Source of the DNA: Spodoptera frugiperda
Taxonomy: Eukaryota > Arthropoda > Insecta > Lepidoptera > Noctuidae
Assembly: GCF_023101765.2 (NCBI RefSeq)
Contig: NC_064229.1
Location: 3,600,001 to 3,664,000 of the forward strand
Direction: 5' to 3'
Length of the DNA: 64,000 nt
Of this stretch, positions 48,129-57,964 are shown one piece after another (positions within the stretch are counted from its first letter, which is position 1; each line of letters starts with the position of its first letter). The notes under the pieces were generated by a model that was not told the DNA's origin, searched no databases, and saw only the letters and a program-made list of their open reading frames with translations. The position numbers were made by a program, and so were the translations under genes.

Positions 48129-48306
48129 TTAATTCTTCTTCAGTTTCGTGGTCTTCGATGTCACTAAACTGAATATTCTCCTAACCACCAGTAATATACC
48201 AACAGCAGCTGCCAGTAGCACAGCTAGCAGATCTAGGTACGCTTGTTGGTAGCGCTACTGAGCGTAGGTGTGGGGTGCCACACGTTCGCACCACGTACGT
48301 CGTACC
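48129..48306 (-). pseudogene. orphan last exon of a UGT, broken
   Basis: The minus strand encodes the C-terminal end of a UGT closest to UGT-4. The 80 bases over the membrane helix (about 48171-48252) look identical to UGT-4. Then about 14 bases are missing after 'acgcttgttggta', shifting the frame, and the upstream part degrades ('ggggtgccacacgttcgcac'). No other UGT exons occur between here and UGT-6, so it is a stranded duplicate and not a gene. Confidence 0.8.
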
Positions 48307-48377
48307 ACCACGTACGTCTTCACGCAAAAACGGCTGAAAGGATCGGGATGAAACTTGGAACCGGGGTGAATTATGTT

Positions 48378-48530
48378 TTTTTTTTGGAAAGTGGATAATC
48401 ATCCAATGCCTTCTCCCACCTTGGATGAGGCGAGAGGGAGCGCCAGACTCTTACTGACTAAATACTGCTTTTTCGAGCTGGAGCCCTAGGTAGTACGCAG
48501 TTCCGGATCAGGCATCAGCCCTAGATTACA
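48378..48530 (+). repeat. SINE family I copy, forward
   Basis: From 'ttttttggaaagtggataat' to 'gtacgcagttccggatcagg'. Confidence 0.75.
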
Positions 48531-49263
48531 CATAGGCTACTTTTTATCGCACTGGAACGCAGACATAGTCGCTGGCTGATGCAATTGTATAAATTATTAA
48601 CAGACACCGTGATTATAATCATATTACAATTATAGTGATTAGTAAAAAGATAGCATTGTACGAGTAAAGATACTCGAACTTGTCATTCGGATTTTTGTAA
48701 ACAGATTAAAATCATTAAATATTATTTACTATTACAATATGTAGGTAATTCCTGATAAGTAACAGATATAGTATTCAATAATAATAATTAGGTACTTCCA
48801 TTTTAATTGAAGCGAGTGTGGGCTCCAGTCAAGCAGTAGTATCCCTCAAATTAAATTTAGGTTAGAATACATACACGTACCCAATAATTTATAGCTGTTA
48901 TGAAGGTTACTTGAATAATGGTGAATATATAGGTACATCAAATAAAAATACAATAAGTAGCATAATTAATAATTTATTTTCTTTTATCACACTTTCATCA
49001 GGACGAGGGGACTAAATCGAAGATATTCCACCAAAACAAACTCGACATCGAATATTTTTCGCATTGTTATCACAATTGCCTCAGGTACTTTATTCTGGCT
49101 ATATCGAATATTATTTCGCGCTTCCTAGCACCTTTAGAAAGCAATAATTGTATTAAAATTATGGATTTTCGAACTGGTGTAACTTTTACACCTTGGATTC
49201 TACAACTTTTACGTACGTATCGGTTTGTAAATACTACCAACGACAGCTCATTCCACCTATTAC
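48531..49263. other. intergenic, AT-rich; one weak open frame
   Basis: No repeat family recognised. A 134-codon frame on the minus strand (49070-49474) is Lys/Ile-rich, runs across the inverted-repeat end at 49264 and matches nothing I know. I do not call it a gene. Confidence 0.4.
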
Positions 49264-50147
49264 ATATCGACGCTGGAAAGGCAAAATGTATTAAGCGCCA
49301 CTTTGGTCGAAAATGAGTTATATATACCGTTGGAATCGCCTGATTTTTCTCTTTCGAATGGTCTATGTCTCGCCTTAATTTGAGCACTTTGATGGCGGTT
49401 AATACACCGGTGATTTTAGACTTTTTCGTATATTTTTTTGTTTTAAATCCATTCATTTTTTTACTTTGGCTCATAAAGCGTACATGATAGTAACAAACTA
49501 TTGATAAGTCATTTATACCTGCTTAAGTTTACAACTAGATTGGTTTTAAATCTCTTTACCTTTCCATTTTTCTAAAAAGTAACGCAATAAAACATTTTAC
49601 AGATTGGCAATTATTATAAAATCTAAACATAAGTCAATTTTCTTGTAAATAAAATATATGTTTTTTGCGTTTAAAACATTTTACTTTTCTGCATGTTACA
49701 ATTATTTGGACGTTAAAACAATTTTATCCAAAACATTTTATTACTAAAATGGTTGATAATACAATTTTACCTGAAGCTATTCTAATGTGTTTGTAGCACT
49801 TAAATTAATTTACCTAATGTAAAATTAATTGCATTTGTGAGTTAACCCTCCCAAAAAAGATTGATAAATACCAAACTATGGTGGTTAGACGGTAGTTCAA
49901 GACTGTCATTCACCGAGACCGCGGCTGTTAATCAGGGCCGAGAGCGTTGCGCGGGCGCTTCAGTCACCCATGCGCTGTCGACGAGGGAGTTCACGCTCGC
50001 TAGCGCAATACACTGTTCGTAAATATGAGGAGTACCTTAGTTTGCAAACGTGTAATGCCAAAAAGAATTTACCAGATACTGATATAGAAGATGTTGATAT
50101 AGAAGAAGATTTTTAATTTTCCAAAATGTGATTATTTTTTATTATTA

Positions 50148-50425
50148 TATCGTCACGCTCTTTATCCCCGAAGGGATAGGCAGCGGTGCACATTATGCCA
50201 CGTAACGCCACTGTATAATGTACACCCACTTTTTACAATTTATGTTGTAAGTCCCATGTAATAGGTGAGCCTATTGCCATACATCGGACACATTTCTAGA
50301 TTCCATGCTATTACTGAGAAATTTTCGAAAAACCGAAAAAAGCCCAGCAATAATTCGCCCAACTCGGGTATTGCCCTTGCCCAGTAATCGCACTTGCAAC
50401 CACTCGGCCAAGGAGGCAGTCATTA
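50148..50425 (+). repeat. SINE family II copy, forward, inside the 49-52 kb element
   Basis: From 'cgtcacgctctttatccccg' to 'actcggccaaggaggcagtc'. Confidence 0.8.
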
Positions 50426-51059
50426 TTTCAATATAAGATTAAGTGAGATTATATTTTACACTTATAAGATTAATACTGATACAAAAGATGTTGATGAAGT
50501 TTCATGTTATCTATGTCTTCAATATGTTTCCAAAGTCTGATTGTTTTTCATTTTGTATTTGATTAGTATAAGTCTAAGTACAAGTGTACCTATTAACTTG
50601 TGATATCTGATCTCTACTAGGTATACTTAAAAGTATTGCATTTCCATGTTCCGTACCAAAATGGCAAAACTGTTGGGCCTACATAGTTGAAACTTTGTAG
50701 GTTGATGTATTCTGGTAACCGCTATTTGGATTTCGAATAACAATTAATAAATTAAAAGGGGCACCCCATACATGGAACTGATTCAAAAAGTTTTAACCTA
50801 TTCGTGATGGGTGTCTATCGATAATACTTTAAAAAAGACATTAAGGTTCCTAAAACCATTTTTCGTTAAAATCAATTGTTTGAAAGATAGACGTTTCCAA
50901 AGTAGAAAAATGAGTGTCCCCCTCTCTAACATTTAAAATATGGGAGGGACAAAACTAAAAAAAAAAATATATATGCTGTAAATTTCATTTCAAACTTTCA
51001 AAGAAAATTGGTTTGAACGAGATATCATTATTACTTTTTCAGAAATAATACTAATAGAA

Positions 51060-51480
51060 CTCGTCCGTGAACGGTGGCGGTGTGTCCTGTATGGGCTGAG
51101 CACCGCCAAGTCCTCAGGGATGTGGTCGGCGAAGGTGACCTCTCGCGCCCGTCACTGGTTCAGGCCATGGTGCGGAGCGAGGGGGACTGGGATGCCGTCT
51201 CCACCTTTTGCGAAGCATGACTGCTTCGCAAAAGGTGGAGACGGCATCCGCATGACTGCTAGCTACGGAGAAGGCGAGGCGCGTGAGAGAACAAACCTCC
51301 TCCCGTCCAGCCCGGAGTGTCTCACGCGACGGCTGGGTCCCAGCCGTCGCGTGAGACACTCCGGGCGTCGGGGATCGCGGGACGATCTCCGGCCACCGTA
51401 AGTGCGGGTCTGCGGACGGCGAGCAAGGGTAGCTCGCCGCCCGACCAGAACCAGACCCGTGCGTGCGGATCGGATCATCT
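51060..51480 (+). mobile_element. R1/TRAS-like LINE C-terminal debris with two perfect palindromes
   Basis: GC-rich stretch with broken frames resembling the end of R1-clade reverse transcriptases (ERWRCVLYGLSTAKSSG, then SEGDWDAVSTFCEA across a frameshift). It contains inverted repeats with 28-nt arms at 51190-51249 and 51310-51366. Confidence 0.55.
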
Positions 51481-51905
51481 TGAACTTCTGGGCGTAACTT
51501 TATCACTTACACTAAACTTCGGCTCTTATATAGAGTCGAAGGCGCATCTGGCTGGTAGAAAGTTGGGTATCCTCTGGTGGGTGAGACGGTACTTCATACC
51601 GCAACAACTGCTGAGCCTGTACCAAGCGCAGGTTCGGTCATGTATGGATTACTGTTCTCACCTTTGGGACGGCTCGGCTAAATGCCAGATCAAAGCGCTA
51701 GAACTCCAAGCTTCCATGTGCGAACTGTTAGAGAGTGGGATTCTTTGCCGGAGTCTGTGTTTCCTGATGGGTATAACCTGGGTGTTTTCAAAGCCCGAGT
51801 GAATAGGTTGGTTATGGGCAGACGTGCTCCATCGTAGGCCGCGTCATCACTTACCACCAGGCAAGATAGCGGCTAAACGTCGACCCATCAAACGTAATAA
51901 AAAAG
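51478..51905 (+). mobile_element. jockey-like LINE 3' fragment with internal deletion
   Basis: The frame from about 51482 reads LLGVTLSLTLNFGSYIESKA, then RRYFIPQQLLSLYQAQVRSC and YCSHLWDGSAK. After a deletion a second frame gives VREWDSLPESVFPDGYNLGV, ending MGRRAPS and a stop at 51835-51837. These are typical lepidopteran jockey-type ORF2 ends. The 3' tail includes 'gcgtcatcacttaccaccag'. Confidence 0.8.
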
Positions 51906-52922
51906 TGCATTTTCAAAAAACGCAAATATAACTTTGTCGTTCATACAAACACTATGTATAACGAAGTTATTTTATAACTTTTATATTATGCCATCTACTT
52001 GCTGCTACGGAACCCCTCATGGGCGAGTCTGACTCGCACTTGGCCGGTTTTTTTAAGACTGATTGATCTCAGAAGTAAGTGGTTTATATTTGTTCTTCAT
52101 TTTGCGATGAAAAGTCCTTTTAAAAAAATTTTTTGCGTTATTTAGTTTTACCCGTAACTTCCATTATTCATTAATATTGTGAGATAATACTTAAAGCCCA
52201 GCGAAAACTTTAGCTTAATGCAAGATAAGACATTTTAGTTTTCATGGTCTGACTTGACCGGGCCTGATAAAACATTTTACTTAGACGTGTTAGTATGCTG
52301 TACAGAATATAACACATTTTATCTAGCTCATTTATGCAGCTTTTTGTTCGTTAAAACATGTTTTACCTGGACACGGTGAGTACGATCAACTGACTTAAGT
52401 CAATTTTACCTAACCAAGATTATGGCCTGCATTGTATTAACTCCAAAATCTTGGACACGAAGACACTTACATTATTTTCTATTATTACATTTCATAGTAA
52501 ACATTATTCGTAATAACTATTTTGAGTTTCAATGAAAAAGCTCCAGTAATTAATTAGTTATGATTTTTTTTTGCAAAATTTGAAACTTCAAATCGCTCTA
52601 CTGAACAATTCACATAATGGCGGTTAATACATTTTGCCTTTCCAGCGTCGATATATTTTATCACTTATTATTTATCATTTGTATCAGACATAGCAATAAA
52701 ATAATGTGCATCAACTTGTGCCTTGTAGTAATCATTATTATTGGTGGCGCAACATCGGCGTAGGAGCATGAATCATACACAAATGTAATGAACAATATTA
52801 CTTGTCTAAAGTCTTTCTGAAAATCCCTCCTATTAAAGCAATCAACTTCCAATCATTGAATTCACGCTTAAACAAGCTTTTATAAAAAGACGTCCACCAT
52901 TAAACATAGATTTAAAAGTAAA

Positions 52923-55900
52923 TCAATTCTTCTTTAGCTTCTTACTCTTCGACGTAAGTAAACATACAATCTTCTTTACCACCAGTAATATACCAACAGC
53001 AGCTGCCAGCAGCACAGCTAGCAGATCTAGGTACGCTTGTTGGTACAGCGGCACTTGTAGCGCCACCGAGCGCAGGTGTGGGGCGCCGCGCGTGCGCACC
53101 ACGTGCTCCACCCAGAAGCTCAACTCCTGTCCAGGTTTTATTGGATTGTCGCGATATGCTGCAGATACTTCCTTTGCTCTGGCAGTGTACCTGTGAATAC
53201 AAAATATTAGCAAGTTACCTCTTAGATTAAGAGCCAGAGAATGAAAGATTTGATGTCTCAGAAATTACTTTCGTAAAGGATATTGATTAGGCGCAAATAA
53301 ATATTAATGCTACTTACTTGGGAAGATCACCAAGAATTTTATCCAAAGTGACCTTCAGATCCTTATCTAAGTTGTAGGAGAGGTCAATTTGTTCTCCAAT
53401 TCCTTTATGTTGAGCTTGGTTTGCATTGAGGAACTGGTCAGAGAAGACTGGAATAGCTATAACTGGGACGCCAAAGTAGACCGCTTCGGTGAGTGATAGG
53501 AGACCACCGTGAGTGACGAAAAGTACGAGATTGGGATGGGCTGGAAAAAAGAAACACTTTAGTATTACCGAACAAAGTATCTCTGATGTTAATAAACATT
53601 CTTTACGCCCGTATTACATAAATGCCTACCCAATATACTCTGTTGTGGTGCCCATTGCAAGATATGGACATTTTTCGGCCGGTCCAGTAGATTCTCCTCA
53701 AACTTCCACAAGACTGTCTGCCTTAATGATCCGAACACCTCAAGCAGACCTTTCTTCAGTTCATTGGGCATAGTCTTACTCTTCAAATTGGAGCCCATGC
53801 TGAAGTATATGACTCCGTGCTCTGCATCGTCCATGATCTTTTGTAAATTCTGGAAAAATTACATGATTATATCTGTAGCTACAACTGATTGCCATTTCAA
53901 GCAATGGTAAAATCGCGTGGATTAAAGCTTGGTTTTTGGAGATAACCAAGTGGATTCAGTTTTATAAAGAGCGTTTTGGGATAAAAACAACCATGACGGA
54001 ATAAAAATGGTGATGGAAATGCATCTTTCTCATTGTCTTTACTGACTTGTACATAAGATAAATAATACACGATTGTAGGTATTGTAAATAATAATAATAG
54101 CAATCTATTGTATCTTAACCAAGCTGGCAGCGGTAAAAGTAAAGCTTCAAACATTGTATAATTTTTTTGTTACAGTTTGTACTTATTGTAACCCATTACT
54201 CACCTCTGGTAAAGGCTTCACCACTTCATCAATATGGAAGCCACCTATATGTTTATAATTAGGTGGCAAGGGCACTGCATCACCAAGCGCTACTTGCGAG
54301 TTGCCCAACAATAATGATGCATTATATTTTATGACATTAAAATCAAGCACTGGCTTACCCTGCGCCTGCAGGATAGGGACTATCCGATTTTGATAAATGC
54401 GTTCTTCCTCGTAATAAAAGTCACTGAAATATAAAAAAATATTAGTTGGACTACTTCACTTAATCTTCTACCATTTTGTTGAATAAAAGAATAATCGTGT
54501 CTAATGAGTTTTGTCTCATAAGACTGCTGGAAAATAAAAGGAAATTTCAGAGACTTACCTCGAAGAAGACTCTGAGGTTTTATAAAAGGCATAAGGATAC
54601 ATTTATTACAAAATGGTGCATAAAGATAAAAATACTCACAATTTATGACGATACAGGCCTTTCACCTGCGTCCACAGTTCTTCGACTCTTCCCAAGAATT
54701 GGAAGGGAGGAATTCGAGCTTGAAGGAAGTCAGTATTGTAGGCTGGATTCAAAGGCCCATGGACCAGGTTCAGTACCATCCAGTGAGGTCCAATGGTAGA
54801 AAACCAGATGAAAGGGCATTGGTAAATCGCTGACAAGCTAAAACATGACATCATCATTATTATCACAGTCACCATCAGATATCAGCTTATCCAAAAATAG
54901 ATATTATCATCAGAAATAGTATCATCACATAAAATTCAGAATATTTACATATACAACATAATATTTACAACTAAAATTAAGAACTAAAAAATAAAAATAA
55001 TTTACTACATATTTACAGAGCATCCAAAAATTTGTCTGCATCGACGTCAATAAGAAAAGTACACAGAAGGCTGGCAGCATTGCCACGTTGTATGGCAATG
55101 CTTATCCTCTGACCGAGGAACAGACCAGCCCTCTGGTCACGAGATACGTCGACCAGGCGTTTGCAGATAAATCAACACGGATCTAAATTAAAATCCAAAA
55201 TATTACTTACGCTGAAAACACATCTGTGAATATGTATTCGACGATAATAACGTCAAACTTCTGCTGTGGATCCCTCATCAGTTTCTGGACGTTCGGGTTG
55301 CTTAGTGTCATATCAGCAACGTTGGACAAAACCCAAAATAAAAATGGTGAGTCAACTACGGTTGCCTTTTGGTCCAAAATCTGCTGGAAATCCAGCTGGT
55401 CTTCTCCGTCTGTTAAAATAAAGTAAAAAATATGAGACGAGGAACTGGTGAAAATTGCCTATGACTTTTAGACTATCTATGAAGTGTTATACTGGTTATA
55501 CCTACGCATGAAGCACTTTAAATAATTATGCCTTCTAAATACGGTTTATAGGTAGGTACTCGATGTGATTGTCATGGTGGCCCGCTTCTCATTCGTGATG
55601 GTGCGGGTTCGAAACCTACCAACGGCAAAGTACCAATATGTCTTTTTCTGAGTTATTATATACTTTCTAGTATTGTTTAGACACCACTGATTAACGGTGA
55701 AGAAAAACATCGTTAGGAAACCTGGGCTTATAAGTTTGGAATCGCCAGCCAACCCTCCTTGAGAAAACTAGGTGATTAATGCTCAAACCTTCTACGTACA
55801 AGAAGAGATTTGGTCAGCAGTCCACTTATAGGCTGTTGATATGTAGGATGTAGGTAAGTGATGTGAGGTACTCGATGTAATGTCTCTTTCTTTTATCCAT

Positions 55901-56617
55901 GTAATGACCCCTATGTATTATATGACACGTCATGACACGCTGACAGACCATTTCTAATCACTTTTAAAAACTAAATAAGTTCTACGATAATAATGTTTAC
56001 ATTTTGATAATTACCGGCTACGTAATGAACAGTATATAACTTACCCTCATATATTACATGGTTGGCATCCACGTCCACTATATGCAAGTTTGTGTGGTTC
56101 TTCTGTTTGCTCGTGAATGGCGTTACATAAGTTACCTGTAATCAGAAGAAAAAAGGTTTATATTGACAATTGATAACGTCTCCAATTTTTTGTAATCCTC
56201 ATCTGCTCGAGGAGGTGCTCTAAGCAATACTGAGGAAAAGGTATTTTTTTTTTTGAAGGGAGAAAGTCATACAATGTCTTCTCCCGCCATGGGCGAGGCG
56301 AGAGGGAGTGTCAGATTGTAACTGACTAAAAACCACCCCGTTCCTACTCCGTACAAGTTGCGCAAAACGACACTCCCTCTCGCTTCGCCCAAGGCGGAAG
56401 AAGCAATTGGATGATTTTTCCCCCTTAAAAAAAAGATAAATTGAAACAATAAACTTTGACTTACTTCGTGTCCAGCGTCCAGAAGATGCCTGACCAAGTT
56501 ATCTCCAAGAATGCCATGACTGGGGCTCGGTATAGGAAGCACTGCCAAGATCTTATAAGCCTCACTTGACGACAAAATTATAAGGAGACAAAACAAAATA
56601 CAGATAATTTTCCCCAT
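52923..56617 (-). CDS. UGT-6: UDP-glycosyltransferase (second subgroup), complete
   Basis: ER UGT of 523 residues. Coding exons on the minus strand: 56465-56617, 56045-56135, 55211-55409, 54640-54837, 54204-54423, 53630-53849, 53318-53540 and 52923-53190. The start is MGKIICILFCLLIILSSSEA, the first ATG of the exon. Putative catalytic His34 is in PSPSHGILGDN. The donor-binding block is YFSMGSNLKSKTMPNELKKG. The signature VTHGGLLSLTEAVYFGVPV has Tyr where the paralogs have His before FGVP. A membrane helix is followed by a tail ending KLKKN. The last exon shares about 145 bases with UGT-4 with two differences. The stop codon lies only about 270 bases from the inverted-repeat element. A possible unrelated exon on the plus strand sits in intron 3. 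Confidence 0.94.
55019..55186 (+). CDS. possible orphan terminal exon of an unknown protein
   Basis: On the plus strand, inside intron 3 of UGT-6, a strong acceptor (ctacatatttacag) opens a 55-codon frame to a TAA, followed by ATTAAA. Composition is GC-richer and codon-like compared with its surroundings. The peptide reads QKFVCIDVNKKSTQKAG and then IATLYGNAYPLTEEQTSPLV, ending ADKSTRI. I do not recognise the family and see no partner exon upstream. It may be a nested gene's last exon, a captured gene fragment or part of an unknown mobile element. Confidence 0.35.
   Translation, partial: SIQKFVCIDVNKKSTQKAGSIATLYGNAYPLTEEQTSPLVTRYVDQAFADKSTRI
55573..55845 (+). repeat. SINE family V copy, forward, in UGT-6 intron 2
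   Basis: Shows 'gtgcgggttcgaaacctacc', 'aaacatcgttaggaaacctg' and 'ttataggctgttgatatg'. Confidence 0.75.
56250..56430. repeat. two SINE family I pieces joined tail to tail, in UGT-6 intron 1
   Basis: A forward piece (56250-56348, to 'ccgttcctactcc') is joined to a reverse piece (about 56365-56430, 'cgacactccctctcgcttcg' to 'gatgatttttcccccttaaa'). Together they form an inverted pair within 35 bases of exon 1. Confidence 0.7.
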
Positions 56618-56630
56618 TTTTTTTTTCAAT

Positions 56631-56642
56631 TTTTGATCAGAG
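56631..56642 (-). promoter_or_regulatory. CTCTGATCAAAA motif before UGT-6
   Basis: Identical 12-mer to that ahead of UGT-5, here 14 bases before the ATG at 56617. Confidence 0.45.
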
Positions 56643-57874
56643 AATATAACTTTAATAATAATAATTTAAACTGTTTTTAACTGCCATATTCGTGTGTCGT
56701 GTGTCGAAACTACACAAGGCCCAACAGACTTAATGAACTTAACTAATGAATTTTAAATTTTGGAAACGCTGTATTTATTGTGACCGTTATCTTCTAAACA
56801 AACTATTGCACCAAGAATATTCCTTTGTCCTACGAATCGATGCCATTAGACCATAATTATTTATTATCTTAATGATGTTTCTGAGAAGGAGAGAGGAGAG
56901 AACATTAAGTACCTACATTATTGACAAAAATTTAATACTGACTCCTTTTGGCGATAAATGTATTAAATACTGGCAAAATAAAAACCCTTTCTTTAGGGGA
57001 TAAAGATACGCAATGTCGTCTATACAATAAATAACATTTCATTTACATAATATGTATATCTAACGGGCACAGTTGATGCAGTGGCTGGGCTGACTGCTAC
57101 ACATCGTCACATTCTTGGTGTGGTTAACACATTGTTGTTCAGGTTTTCGGTGTGGTTTGTATTTAACATATTCATAAACGCACTACACAGAAGAAAGCTT
57201 AGTCTACTACGAAAACCGTGCCTAGGTATTTTTGTAACTATGTTATCACGATAAAACTCTAAAGATACAATCTTGCAGAGTCAGTAGCACGCTGGTGCAA
57301 TAACCTCTATTATGTCATCATTGTTTATTGATTGGGTCATTAACAACAATATCTGAACGATATTCATTAATTTTATTGTAAATAGATGTCACGTGCTAGA
57401 TAATAACTAAATACGTAGGATGACTATGCATTTCTTTGCTGAGTATATCCTACTAGTTTTAGGTAGGTATATACTATATTTTTTTCTCATATTATATGGG
57501 TAATCTAATCTAGCTTATACCATAAATAAATTCCTAAGTTACCCAAACTCGTAGGTATGTTAGATGCTGAATTTTGTAAGGACACAATTTGATTTTATTT
57601 ATCCAAACCAATAAAGCTGGTCGTAAAAGGAATGATCTTATGAATCTAGGATACCTATATACGTCCTTGTAACTTACTTACCTACTAACAATCAAAATAT
57701 GGCCATGAAACTCTATCAGCCATTTAATCTCCGATAATAATTATAATTAAAATCGAAAATCCCATAATCAAAAACTATTGGGAATGCAATATTAATAATT
57801 CCTATAATAATATCACCTATATCACAAGTGGGCGATACCAACGATGGCTAATTAATTTTTCGAGTGGCGATTCC
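56643..57874. other. intergenic between divergent UGT-6 and the repeat-peptide gene
   Basis: AT-rich. A degraded family III SINE lies at 57066-57205. It must hold promoters for both neighbours. Nothing else recognised. Confidence 0.55.
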
Positions 57875-57883
57875 CTTTATAAA
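57875..57883 (+). promoter_or_regulatory. TATA box of the repeat-peptide gene
   Basis: TTTATAAAAG, about 85 bases before the ATG at 57965. Confidence 0.6.
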
Positions 57884-57964
57884 AGCGTGGAAAATATACG
57901 AAATTACAACAATTTGTCATTCGGAAAACCATTAACGAGACGCCAGAACAGCTTGCCTACCGAA

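Larger units (their letters stand above)
49264..52654. mobile_element. composite transposon with 36-bp terminal inverted repeats
   Basis: ATATCGACGCTGGAAAGGCA at 49264 and its reverse complement ending at 52654 extend to 36 bases with about one mismatch. Both flanks carry subterminal copies of AAAACATTTTAC (near 49590, 49674, 49731, 52231, 52269 and 52311). Inside are a short open end ...YEEYLSLQTCNAKKNLPD (about 50010-50120), a family II SINE and LINE debris. No target duplication found at these boundaries. Confidence 0.55.

Noticed and set aside
49070..49474. 134-codon Lys/Ile-rich minus-strand frame
   Set aside because: It crosses a transposon end, lacks any recognisable motif and has no supporting splice or promoter context.
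51114..51506. Overlapping frames of 71-130 codons on both strands
   Set aside because: They result from GC-rich palindromic LINE debris; homology to LINE ends is split across frameshifts.
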